Under the pieces are notes generated by a model that was given only the letters and a program-made list of their open reading frames with translations, ran no database searches and had not been told where the DNA came from. Below, piece by piece: positions 1 to 10,138 of a DNA stretch of 64,000 nt. The position numbers and the translations under genes are program-made. Positions within the stretch are counted from its first letter, which is position 1, and each line of letters begins with the position of its first letter. The stretch is from Muricea muricata (Eukaryota; Cnidaria; Anthozoa; Malacalcyonacea; Plexauridae): the NCBI GenBank assembly GCA_963855995.1, contig OY979717.1:37776180-37840179 (forward strand), read 5' to 3'.

Positions 1-451
1 GGTTTAGAAGATTTTCATGTTCTTGCACAACGGGGACTTCTCACGAAACAGGAGATGTGCTTTGAAGCCATTCTTACTATCGATTTATCTTGCAAATCTA
101 ACAGTTATATGGCAACAAATGTAGTGATATAAATTTAAAGGCCTATTATACTATCTATATTTCCTGTGTGTAACCTGATACACTTGCACAATTGGTGATT
201 CATTATGACAATAAAAAAATAACAAGAATAAACAAAATATCTAAAGCTGCTTCATAAGTAAATATTTCAGGATTAACAATTCTTTTGCTATCAACTATGT
301 ATTAAAGCAAGTAATTTAGTACCTTTTCCTTGGCTTTACAGCATGATTACCCAATTCTCAGGAAATGATCAACTATTATTATGACAGCCTTAATTGGCCG
401 ATTGGGAAGGGGTGTTTTACACTTGACTGATAGATAATATTTTCGACAAGT
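1..451. other. Non-coding AT-rich stretch
   Basis: No reading frame, RNA gene or repeat could be recognised here. The sequence is AT-rich with no conspicuous tandem structure. It precedes the lysine-rich exon that starts at 452. Confidence 0.5.
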
Positions 452-721
452 ATGGCAATGCCAAAAGAAAAAAATCCTGATGGCTTTGCATGGCGCTCCA
501 ATTCAATACAAGAAAAGCGACAGAAGCGAAAGAAAAGAAATAAGAAGAAAAAGCGCAAATGTGCAGAAAAGAGAAGAAAATTAAAAGAACAGGAAATTCA
601 AGCTAACCTAGATGGTCTCAAGTGTGTGCAATCCGAGACCATGCAGTATAAAAGGTTATCTGCAAAGTATTTGGGACTTTGGAAATGCGCAACACAGCAA
701 AAAGATGACAAAATAAACTAA
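452..721 (+). CDS. Lysine-rich ORF, possible 5' exon of the kinase remnant
   Basis: An 89-codon ORF with a highly basic stretch (repeated KRQKRKKRNKKKKRK-type residues, about residues 20-45) that resembles a nuclear-localisation or coiled-coil tail rather than a known domain. It lies about 80 bases upstream of a pyrimidine-rich acceptor (AG at 801-802) that opens the kinase-like reading frame on the same strand, so it may be the upstream exon of that gene. Possible donors (GTGATAAG, AAAGTAAAT) lie just after the end of the ORF, but none gives a clean junction. I do not recognise the protein. It could equally be a chance ORF in A-rich DNA. Confidence 0.35.
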   Translation: MAMPKEKNPDGFAWRSNSIQEKRQKRKKRNKKKKRKCAEKRRKLKEQEIQANLDGLKCVQSETMQYKRLSAKYLGLWKCATQQKDDKIN

Positions 722-802
722 GTGATAAGAAAAGTAAATCTTCCCATTTTTTTCTGTGTATCTCTTTTGTTTTGAGAGAAATTAATTACAATTTTCTTAC
801 AG

Positions 803-1585
803 ATTACAGCCAGTCAGTCGCCACTGTTACCAAAAATTAAACATGTCGTTTTAACAAATTTTAATCAGAACGAGAACGTGTCTATGACTAGCTTCAGAAA
901 AGGTGAATACGGAAAGTGCTACCACAAGATGTATCAGGGACATTTGGTTGTGGCAAAAGAATTGAGACATGGTATCACCACCTGAGGTACTAAAGGAAGC
1001 CAACATGTTGGCCGCCTTGAGTCATGCAGAATTACCTGTTGTTCTAGGAGTTGACTTGACTGAAAAGCCCTGACGATGGTAACCCTATTTTGCGGCTTGG
1101 ATGGAAGCAACACAACATTTGAAAACGTGTTAACAATAGATGAACATTTTAACGCAGTGAAGAAGCCGAAATTTGTTGGACTTATCAGGCAGCTGTGCAA
1201 AGTATTAAGGTACCTCCACATGCACAAAATCCTACATAACAACATTAAGTGCAATAATGTTATGATTTACAGAGATAGAGATGGTCTAAAATGTGTCTTA
1301 ATTGACTTCAGAAAGCCATGTAAAATTGAAGAAGGAAAACACAAAAAATTATCAAGTGATCAAAAGAGAAAGTACCGAGAAAGGCATTCTTATATTGCTC
1401 CTGAAATTGTGGATGGGAAGTCACCGCAGACAATGTCACTTGGCAGAATAATTTTAAAAGTCGGCACTCATTATAAATGCGATCAAATAGTTGCGCTAAG
1501 TAAGCTATGCACAAGTGAAAATCCAGCTAAAAGATCTTCATTATCATTTTTAAGAAAAGAATGTGATGACTATAAAAGCAAATAG
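803..1585 (+). pseudogene. Decayed protein kinase domain
   Basis: Reading from an acceptor at 801-802, the frame shows a glycine-loop-like segment (GEYGKC) and a VAK-E lysine motif, then hits TGA at 983-985. The kinase-like reading continues one base shifted (EANMLAALSH, the alpha-C region) to TGA at 1071, then returns to the first frame at 1076 for the C-lobe. The C-lobe has LHNNIKCNN where HRDLKxxN is expected (catalytic Asp replaced by Asn), DFR in place of DFG, and an intact APE (YIAPEIV). These compensating shifts and the loss of the catalytic Asp and DFG Gly argue for a pseudogene of a catalytically dead kinase. The ORF ends at TAG 1583-1585. The family is Ser/Thr or Tyr kinase-like; the subfamily is not resolved. 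Confidence 0.7.
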
Positions 1586-1810
1586 TATAGGTTGAATTTC
1601 GAAAACTGGCCATTTATGTGAGGTTGCAAGTTTATCAAAGAAACTTTTAACCTTAAAATTTTCCTTGTATTTTTCAGGTAGGTTATACAACACAGCAGCA
1701 GCCTAATTCATTTTATATTACGGAATTGATTTACGTTGCGCTATACTTTATACTTTTATACCATGCATGTCACCGCAAAAAAGCCTATCCCTTGAAGTCA
1801 ATTCTATTGT

Positions 1811-2683
1811 ATGTACGAGACGACACAATGCAGGAATCTTTTTGTATCTCAAGCAACTTGTACAAAGAACTGCTTTAGGTACACTGGCATAACAAGGCCA
1901 AAGCTTGATTTGGTTTTTGACCTTGTCAAGGAAAAGGCTCAAAGCTTGCAGTACTGGAGGGGTTCTGTTAATATCCCACCATCCCAACATGAAAAAAAGA
2001 AGGGACCACCCAGGATTCTGACTATTTGGGAGGAACTTATATTGACCCTTGTGAGGACAAGAAAAGGGTTTGAGGTTCACTTTCTGGCAGATACCTTTGG
2101 CATCACCGCTGGCCATGTCTCCCATGTTTACAACAATTGGATAACATTTTTATCCTGTGAGTTATCTCTGTTAGTCCCATGGCCAAGTAGACAACAAATT
2201 AGAAAATGCCTTCCAAAACGTTTCAAGAAATTTAAGGATGTAAGGATTATTATTGACTGCTGCGAATTTTATATTTAGAAGCCAACCAATCCTGAAAGCC
2301 AGAAATATCCACATGGAGTAGCTATAAGCACTACAATACAGTGGAAGTTACTTGTTGGAGTTACACCTACTGGAGTATTTTCTTTCATCCCACCTCTATG
2401 GATTGGCAGCATATCGGATTAAGAAATTGCCAAAAGCTCAGGCTTGATTGACAGGCTTGAAGAAGGTGATGCAGTAATGGCAGATAAAGGGTTTTTGGTC
2501 AGGGACTTACTGGCATTCAAAAAGGTTAAACTCATTTCACCAGCTTATTGTCATGGTCCAAGGCTTTCCTCCAAAGCAGTTACACATACATGTCGGGTTG
2601 CTGCCCGTAGGTCTCATGTTGAGCGAGCCATACTACGGTTAAAACATTTTAGAATTTTATCTGGTGTTGTACCATTTTACTAA
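1811..2683 (+). pseudogene. PIF/Harbinger-type transposase (DDE_Tnp_4 family), two nonsense codons
   Basis: One reading frame, interrupted by TAG at 2276-2278 and a TAA near 2420, encodes a DDE_Tnp_4-type transposase. A helix-turn-helix region (FGITAGHVSHVYNNWI) is followed by WPSRQQIRKCLPKRFKKF and IIDCCE with the first catalytic Asp. Next come KLLVGVTPTG, MADKGF with the second Asp and SHVERAILRLKHF with the catalytic Glu. All three acidic residues are present, so the element was probably active until recently; the two stops are simple substitutions in the same frame. The N-terminus looks short for the family and no convincing terminal inverted repeats were found in the flanks. The family normally acts with a separate Myb-like partner, which is not seen here. 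Confidence 0.82.
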
Positions 2684-3316
2684 AAATGATGTTAGATCGT
2701 ATTGTGTTGGTATTTTGCAGCGTTGGCCAACTTAAATAAACGGTTGATAAAGTGAAACATATTTGCATAAATAAAAATTACCACACATAACAAAGACAAT
2801 ATTTAATAGATTTCATTTTTTCCTGCAACTGTAATGTTGTGGATCACAGATGACTTCTTGGTTTGTGAAGAACCAAAATGCCAGGAAAGTTATTGAAGCT
2901 GAAAGTTTATTTTTCATCCTTCACATACAATAACATGTTGACTGTGATATATAACAGTACAGAGGTCCAAAATAATGCATAATGAAGCTGTCATATAATA
3001 ATAATTATTATTGATTATATACACACAGGCAGAAAAAGATGCATATAATTAATTATTCCAAATATATACAAATCCACAAATTTTTCAAGTGTTTTTAAGA
3101 TTGCTTCATAGGTTTTTCTCCTATCAGTAGAAAATGTAATAATGATTTACTACATTTTCTATTTTTTTAAAACATATTGAAAAAACATCATTGTTATACC
3201 AAAATCATGTGTTATGCAAAACTTACAAAACAAATTCCCAAGGAAAATCTTTAAATTGCCAAAAATAGACAAAATATATGCTTTATTCTAAATGCTTTCA
3301 GCTGAAGATTTGATTC
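2684..3316. other. AT-rich intergenic stretch
   Basis: No coding signal in either strand. The region holds simple AT runs, for example around 2990-3060 and 3150-3180. It probably contains the 3' flank of the Harbinger-type element, but no terminal repeat was identified. Confidence 0.4.
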
Positions 3317-3820
3317 TCAGTAACAACTTTCCATAAGATTAAAATGATTAGCTATGGGATCTAAATCGTGGAGTATCAAGGTAAAAGGACAAAGACAGGA
3401 CCGATTACAGGTAATAGTAGCTTGAGTTGCAACACGAGGCTCGAATATTGTCCACTTCTGGCTCGTGATTGAATAAGCGTTTATTGTACGCTGAAGTACA
3501 GTCGCACAAGTAAAAATGTCTATCGTTTCTGCCCACGTTCCATCCTTCGAACTTTTCTTTAAATGCTCTTTTATAGTTTTAGAGCTGAACTGATAAGCTT
3601 CAAACACTTTTAGATATTCTGCTATCATTTTATTACACATGGCTCGAAACACTGGATAAGCATGGTCGGTTTTGCCATCAACAGCGAGAGCCATCGCTCT
3701 GCAAAAACAATTTCCGTTGCCACGGACATTTACTTCACGTCTACCCACTGGGACAAAAGACATTCTTGTAAATATTAATGAGATTTTGACAAAAACGTCG
3801 CTCGAAAACCCAAAACACAC
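3317..3820 (-). CDS. OTU-like cysteine protease domain protein, catalytic Asp replaced
   Basis: A 167-codon minus-strand ORF; a second Met (MSFVPVGRREV) gives 148 codons and is the likelier start because the upstream residues look non-conserved. The OTU signature is RGNGNCFCRAMA, normally (G)DGNCLFRA: the nucleophile Cys (codon at 3707-3709) is kept but the Asp position is Asn (codon 3716-3718). Downstream are GTWAETIDIFTCATVL, the usual W-G-x-x-E-I block, and NHFNLME, which supplies the catalytic His. OTU enzymes are deubiquitinases or, when borne by transposons, proteins of unknown role. The ORF is open throughout and has no obvious partner, so it may be an orphaned transposon cargo domain. 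Activity cannot be inferred, because Asp loss is tolerated in some OTUs. Confidence 0.65.
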   Translation of the reverse strand: MCFGFSSDVFVKISLIFTRMSFVPVGRREVNVRGNGNCFCRAMALAVDGKTDHAYPVFRAMCNKMIAEYLKVFEAYQFSSKTIKEHLKKSSKDGTWAETIDIFTCATVLQRTINAYSITSQKWTIFEPRVATQATITCNRSCLCPFTLILHDLDPIANHFNLMESCY

Positions 3821-4106
3821 GAATATTTATAACAGCCTACTACGAAAGAAACTTTGTTTGCCCCCTAGCGTTCCCAAAATGCAGTGCAAACTGCGCAGGA
3901 AACTGGAAATGTCAACATACCCATTTAACGAGCTCTGATTTCCATACTTTTGCAAAAGTTGGATTTTTTAGGCTGTGTGGATCGTCATGTGGAGCGGCTT
4001 GTTGTTTGCAGCTTTTTACGCATGGCATCATCAATTTGCGGCTACCTCCGATGCATGCCATTGTGGTCCAAGTGGCTGATGTTGCGCATGAATGCACACA
4101 GACTTA
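3821..4106. other. Unassigned spacer with higher GC
   Basis: Slightly GC-richer than its surroundings, with a short minus-strand ORF (3912-4097) that matches no family I recognise. It may be the upstream region of the OTU-like ORF. Confidence 0.35.
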
Positions 4107-4590
4107 CCATTGCATCTAACAAATTTTAAATGTAATCAGTGTAAGTTTTTACTGGTACAATTGGTAAACCAGGAGCAACTAAAACAAATTTTGTGTCCTG
4201 ACAAACAGTTTTGTGTCCTGATGTTTCATCTGAATGCACACAGATTTTCCATTGCCTAAAGTAATATTCAAATTTCATGACTATATTTACAGGCACAATT
4301 GGTAAATTTAGTAATGCAATAATCTGCCTTGTGTGCTCATGTTGCGTGTGAATGCACACAGACTTACCTTGCATCAAGCAAATCTTAAATGTCATGTGTA
4401 TATTTTTAGTGGTACAATAGGCAAACCAGGAGGAACTAAACTTGTAATGTTTTGCATCCTGATGTTTCATCTGAATGCAATGCATCCTATATGCTTTGCT
4501 TGCTGATGTTGTGCATATATGGACAAAGATTTTCTATTGCATAAAGTAGATTTTAAACTTCATCAGTATATATTTTTACTAGTACAATTG
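4107..4590 (+). repeat. Degenerate minisatellite, ~120-bp unit, about four copies
   Basis: Diverged tandem copies share the core TTTTTACTGGTACAATTGGTA followed by a GATGTTTCATCTGAATGCA-type segment and CACAGACTTACC/CAGATTTTCCATTGC. Unit length is near 120 bases. The same unit recurs in the opposite orientation at about 11985-12390, so the two arrays bracket the nested transposon cluster between them. Confidence 0.75.
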
Positions 4591-4601
4591 GAATACATGT
4601 A

Positions 4602-7525
4602 GTCTAGCGGTTATCCACAACAATTGTTCAAATTAGTGATAAAAGCATGAAACTTTGGTAAATTACTAATGGCCCCGAGGGTTGTAAATCCTGGTATAGG
4701 GCCAAGCTGAGTTAAGCTCTGAAAGTGGGATCTGCGCCTGTCATAAAGCTTCCAGCATGAAAATGCAGCTGGTAAATAAAAATCTCCCTAAACCTTGCAC
4801 TTTATGTCAATTTGAGAATGAAAATGGCCAGAAGTAACATTTAGATCATTTACATTCCAATGACATTTAATTTAATTCAGGTCTTAAAATATGGTCACAT
4901 GCTTGTAATGCCTGTTAACAATCACAATGCCTGGGTACCCTGTGGTAAAACTAGAAATTAGGCTTTCTTGCTACAATAATGTTTCTTTGTTGATGGGAAA
5001 TGGATTTTTTTAGAAAAAAAACCTTGATTTAGTCACCTCCAGTTATAGGCTTATCAAGAATTCTTGGGTTTCATGTGACATCATAATTTCACTGGGGGTC
5101 AACTCCAAATCGATGCACAGTCATCGGAGGGGATAGTTTTTCACTGTATGTGTTGACCTTTTGTATGGTAGCAACTATGTGCAATTTCATGAGATTTTTT
5201 TCACTCCAGTACAGCATAATCATCAATAGATTTTCGGTTGACCCCGACTCAGATTAACGTCAAAATACCCAAGTGAAACCCAAGAATAACCCATAATACT
5301 TAACAAATCAATTAGGTATATAATGCTACTCTTGGCAGTTGCCACCACACTTGCACAAGCCAGTGCACGTCAGATTTGCCTTTAAGCACTTGCACCACCC
5401 TATACAGCCCTTTTTACATCCATAGTGGATCAGCTCATAGCAGATCTCTTTTGCTTGAGGAAGGATGGTCCAACATGGTGACCAGATTCCATTGTCTTGC
5501 AGCTGCCAGCCCCACTCTGAAGGAACTGGAACTACCAGATCCCAAGGCAAGGTCTGTCCCCATATGTGCCCCCCCCCCTCTTGGAATATCGCACTCCTGA
5601 CGGGCTGCTCTAATGCTGCTCTCGTGGGGGGAATGCCAGAGAAAGAATACAATGAAATATAACAACCATCTGTATTCGTGTACATCTGTTATAATATTGT
5701 AAAGCCTTCTACAAACCTCTTCGAGAAGAGCTCCTTCCTTTCTTGTTTAACTTCTAAGACGTTGCTTGTTCTGTCATACAGTAGAACAACAAAACCCTCA
5801 ATCACTGACATACACTCCTCACTAACATCTGGTGGTGACGACTTGAGAATGCTGAGAACTGGAAACGAAAGAGCAACAGTTAGAACACAATTTGTTTCCT
5901 CAAGGATGTATATTCTAAACAATATGTTAGCAGTGATGACTAACTTACCTGGTGTGAGCTCAGGAAACGCATTCCATTAATCCCAAGCTGTCTTCTTTTA
6001 CCTACCCTCGATGAAAGACACAGTGTCACAGCCTGTTAAAGGATGGAACATTGGTAGAACCGTTTCTTTTGGGCCCAGGGATATTAGATAAGATTAGTTT
6101 CTTACCTTGTTAGCAAGAAGTTTGAACACTTCGTCCTTATTCTCGTTGACCCTTAAAAAGCCTTTCCATTCTTTCGGAATCTTTGTTGATTTAAGGACTT
6201 TCTGTCTTTCTCCAGAGCCCATAATCTGACAACCACGGTGGCCAGGGCTGATTTTCGTACCTGAAAAAGTCTTCCAAGTCTCCATCTTGGGCTTGACAGG
6301 CTATGTAAAGCCGAGCACATAGGGAGCAATCTTCCTTTAGAACACCAACCTTAGCTTTATCTTTCAAGGTGCTCTTTTTCTTTGGGGTGTCAAAAGTTGG
6401 TAGACTGTTCCTTTTCAGGGGATCTGAAACTGGCTTGTTGCATTCTATAGAGTGCCATGAGATGTGGACCTTCTTCCTTGGAAGGGTTGCCCAGTTCCTT
6501 CAAATGAAGATATCATGTTGACGTCTTTTACGAATGCAGTTTGAATGCCTTGCTTCTGCTCATGGTGGTCATATTTGTCAGTTGTGGAGCTGTCGCCCTC
6601 GAATTCTTGAGTCATTCGAGTTATCTCGGGACCTGCCACCATCCATCTCCTTAAAACAGCTGGATTTTCCGTAAGATCGATGACCCTTCCTTTGCCTTTA
6701 ACTGCTGCATTTACTTGCTCGTCTGCATGGTCTAGCACAATGGTCGAGAACCGACTTGTCGTGTTGTACACAGTGAAGCAGCCTTCCTGGAAATAGTTGT
6801 GCACATCGAGATAAGAAAAAAGAATACACATATCGCGGTAATGTACGAACATCCACCTTGCGAAGTTCCCATGATCCATTGCAAACATCCATGGTAGTAA
6901 CTCGTAACTCGAACATGGTAGTAAGTTGGAGTACTGAGGCCCAATATAGAAACTGTGGGCATTTTCCAGCCATAGCCTCTTTCCACTCTTCCTCAGACAT
7001 CAGACCTTCTTTGTCTTTCATTCTTTTTTTGCAGTCGCTGTATGCCGAGTGCATCAGGGCAAACACACTGGCAGCCGTCACTTGGTGCGCGCGACATGTA
7101 GGTCGACGTGTACTAAAAAATCCATTTTCCATCGACAAAGAAACATTATCGCAGCAAGAAAGCCTAATTTCTAGTTTTACCACAGGTACCCAAGTATTGT
7201 GATTGTTAACAAGCAATACAAGCACATGACGATATTTTAACACCCGAATTAAATGTCATTTGAATGTAAATTATTTAAATGTTACTTCTAGCCATTTTCA
7301 TTCTCAAATTGACACAAAGTGCGAGATTTAGGGGGATTTTTATTTTCCAACCTCGTTTTCATGCTGGAAGGTTTCTGACATGCGTAGTTCCGCTTCCACA
7401 GCTTAAATAGCTTGACCCTATATCAGGATTTACTACCCTTAGGGCTATTTAGTAATTTGCCAAAGTTTCATGCTTTTATCACTAGTTTGAACAATTCAGG
7501 GGTTTTTGGTCAATAACCGCTAGAA
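4602..7525 (-). mobile_element. Long-terminal-inverted-repeat DNA element A (2.9 kb) with TA duplication
   Basis: About 400 bases at the left end (4602-5018) are repeated in inverted orientation at the right end (7110-7525). Both ends start with TCTAGCGGTTAT and are flanked by TA (4600-4601 and 7526-7527), compatible with a TA target duplication. The interior carries minus-strand coding remnants of one protein family (see 5326-7243). Related coding modules occur in the palindromic element at 32465-35701. I do not know a superfamily name for this element. The long inverted repeats and TA flanks fit a cut-and-paste or foldback transposon. Confidence 0.7.
5326..7243 (-). pseudogene. Decayed element-A protein: DxxxYARW-type domain with C-terminal Cys-rich (CXC-like) module
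   Basis: Reading 5'-3' on the minus strand, conserved blocks occur in order but in different frames. They are RRPTCRAHQVTAASVFALMHSAY and KCPQFLYWASVLQL (7150-6930), then FAMDHGNFARWMFVHYRDM and RRWMVAGPEITRM (6888-6600). KRNSLPTFDTPKKK and DGDLEDFFRYEN follow (6430-6240), then STKIPKEWKGFLRVNEN (about 6190-6140) and ECMSVIEGFVVLLYDRTSN (5830-5760). Last come PSEWGWQL and a Cys-rich tail (CKKGCIGWCKCLKANLTC, 5430-5330). The tail resembles the CXC motif of tesmin/TSO1 proteins. I recognise this block order from uncharacterised multicopy cnidarian proteins; no biochemical role is known to me. Many frameshifts show it is dead. Its position inside element A suggests it encodes the mobility protein or a cargo. 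Confidence 0.65.
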
Positions 7526-7759
7526 TAGTGGGAATTTCAATCAATCAAAAATTGAATTCAAATGAATTATATTTCAAGCTCCGAAATTAATTTTCAAAAA
7601 TTGAACTTTTACAATCTCTTCTTGAATTTAATTTCTATTTTTAGCCAGAATTGAAATAAACATAGGACCATTACCGAATATATTAATATTTGATATTCAA
7701 AGTGTTGAGAAACATCCTGAAAACGAAATTTCTTGAGTCCACAGGTTATTTCTATTTAG
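7526..7759. other. Spacer between elements A and B
   Basis: AT-rich, with short palindromic stretches around TTGAATTCAAATGAATT (7550-7570). No gene recognised. Confidence 0.4.
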
Positions 7760-8950
7760 TCAGGGAGGCAGAGGGAATTTTACTTACTTTCTCGATAGAC
7801 TAATTCTATTGTTGATAATATTGTAGTTTAGATGTCCCTTAATATGAATTCGAATGTTGTTTCGGCACATTTTTCTTGAGTAATGTGTTAAACATGGTTT
7901 TCTGCTTGACTTCAAAACATTCGAAAAGGTGCCATTTTGTTTCTAATTTTAGTACAAGAAACGAGCCCACGATGTTTTTGATCAGTGGGTCACCAGGTAA
8001 CTTTATGTATGCACATTAATACACAAAATATTCATGCTTTCGCATGGGTAGTCATAGCATTAATGCTCAAAACATTTGATATAATTTATAGTTATTCTGA
8101 TTCGTGAAATATATGTAATTCATTTCTCTTTTTGTTGTTTTAAAAAATTAAAAATGTTTTGAATGACTCAAACAACTGTGAGATGCAAATATCCAGGCAA
8201 ATGAATCATTGTTACACAGTCATGCCTATGCTCATACGTGACCGGTCTAAGGGTGCCCACCAGCTGCTGCAATTAAAATATGGTATGCTCAATATATTAT
8301 CATCACCTAAAATGATGTATTCTTTTTGACAACCCTCCCCCCTTGTTACAGATTTATTTTGGTTTTATTGGAAGCAAGAAATCAAGTAGCGGTGGAGGTC
8401 ATCTGCTGTTTGTTTAATTTTAATGAACGTTCTCCAGTTTCTTTAAGTATTCTTGTTTTAAATTATTTCAATACAAAGTATAAATGATTTTCCATTACCA
8501 CCTTTTTTTACCTTTGCATGAAAATTAGTGAACCGTTTTTGAATCGGCCCTCCCCCTATAATTAAAGAAGATAATAACATGAAGAGTTCCTTCCTTGTCT
8601 GCCATGGTCATATCCAAACAACATTATTCAATTAACATTACTTACCTTATTTTAACCGTGGTGCTGTCGAAAGAAAAATTACCAAACGAACAGGCTCCCC
8701 GAGTGGTCTGGTGCGTAGCAATCGAACTGTAGGTAGTTATGGGCTGTCCATTTAGGGAAATAACACCACCGTAAATCAAGCAGCATGTACATTTTACCAG
8801 CATTCATTGCGGACATTATATTGAGCAAAAACGACTGAAAAAAATGCCAAGGAAAATATCCCGGGATATAAAGCTTTAACAACACAAAGAAAATAACCTC
8901 CTCTCTTGTGTTTGTCCTTCAACAGATGTTCAATGTGCTTTGTGAAATGA

Positions 8951-9140
8951 CATAGGCATACGAGATCTCTGTCAACTGGGGGGGGGGGGCTGTCATTTGT
9001 TTCCCGAATTCCTCCATAGCCAGTGTCCCAGCGTCCAAATTTCCCGAAATTTGGAAATAAATTCCCCGAAAACGGTGAGTTTCTAATTTTTTTGGGGGGG
9101 GGCTGCAGCCCTCCCAGCCCCCCTGGCTCGTACGCCTATG
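8951..9140. mobile_element. hAT-like MITE, 190 bp, with G/C homopolymer tracts
   Basis: Terminal inverted repeats CATAGGCATACGAG and CTCGTACGCCTATG (one mismatch in 14) are flanked by a perfect 8-base duplication TGAAATGA (8943-8950 and 9141-9148). Eight-base duplications are typical of hAT elements. Internally there is a G run at about 8979-8989 and another at about 9096-9103, which could form G-rich secondary structure. It is inserted in the interior of element B and is therefore younger than it. Confidence 0.82.
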
Positions 9141-9284
9141 TGAAATGATTTCTGACGGCAATGCATTCTGACAATGTACATCCGCCAACTTATTTGAAAA
9201 ATACTTGGCTTCACCTCATATTTCAACCAGTCTCGGAGGAAGTCCTTCTACTTGTGTTTATCTATTACAAGTATTAAAGTTCTT

Positions 9285-9560
9285 TAAGCATCACCACGGC
9301 AGAAAAAAGGAAGAATAATCATCTTTAGACATCACCACAGATGAAAGGAAGATGGTGATATAATTTTCTTCTCTATACATCATCAGGCAGGAACTTGAAA
9401 GGTAAACTTTAGACATCGCCACATTAGGAAATGTGAGGAACTTTTCATTTAGGTTACGGTAGCAGAAGGGAGGAACTGATCAGTTAAGTTAGCATACAAT
9501 TTTCTAGTTGATACATCACCACGGCAGAAAGGGGGAGGGACTGTTCATAGACTTTCACAG
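9285..9560 (+). repeat. Irregular short repeats (ACATCACCACGGCAGAAA-like)
   Basis: The motif CATCACCAC(G/A)G followed by purine-rich sequence recurs at about 9290, 9330, 9380 (as CATCATCAGGCAGG), 9412 and 9508, with irregular spacing. It sits inside element B and looks like a degenerate internal minisatellite. Confidence 0.6.
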
Positions 9561-10138
9561 TGGGTAAGGATAAAAAAATTGAGGATACCATATTTTAACT
9601 GCACCAGCTGGTGCCCCCCCCCCCACCCCGCCTTATGACCGATCACATATGAGCATAGGCATGGCTGCGTGACAATGGTTCGTCTGGCTATTTGCGCTTC
9701 ACAGTTGTTTGAGTCATTCAAAAAATTTTTAATTTTTTAAAACAACAAAAAGAGAAATGAATTATATATATTTCACGAATCAGAATAACTATAAATTATA
9801 TCAAATGTTTTGAGCATTAATGCTTTGACTACCCATGCGAAAGCATGAATATTTTGCATATTAATGTGCATACATGAAGTTACCTAGTGGCCCGCTGATC
9901 GAAAATATCGTGGGCTCGTTTCTTGTACTAAAATTAGAAACAAAATGGTGCCTTTTCGAATGTTTTGAAGTCAAGCAGAAAACCATGTTTAACACATTAC
10001 TCAAGAAAAATCTGCCGAAACAACATTCGAAATCATACTAATGGACATCTAAACTACAATATTATAAACAATAGAATTAGTCCCTCGAGAAAGTAAGTGT
10101 GCACACATTTTTGACCCTCTGCCTCCCTGACTAATTAC

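Larger units (their letters stand above)
7760..10130. mobile_element. Foldback-type element B (2.4 kb) with ~540-bp inverted arms
   Basis: The left arm (7760-about 8290) recurs inverted at about 9590-10130. The ends read TCAGGGAGGCAGAGGG and its complement CCCTCTGCCTCCCTGA. Long parts of the arms match almost base for base, for example TCATGCCTATGCTCATA against TATGAGCATAGGCATGGC, and the stretch around AACATGGTTTTCTGCTTGACTTC. The interior has no credible ORF, only a MITE (8951-9140) and irregular short repeats, so the element is non-autonomous. No unambiguous target duplication was found at its edges. Its right end lies 8 bases from where the BEL/Pao remnant stops, suggesting it inserted into or next to that retroelement. 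Confidence 0.72.

Noticed and set aside
3672..3938. Plus-strand ORF overlapping the OTU-like gene
   Set aside because: Antisense shadow; the OTU signature is in the minus strand.
6858..7202. Plus-strand ORF in element A
   Set aside because: The conserved blocks are on the minus strand, and this ORF has no recognisable domain.
8919..9188. 89-codon minus-strand ORF
   Set aside because: It coincides with the hAT-like MITE and its G/C runs; the ORF extends just beyond both inverted repeats and is a by-product of the element.
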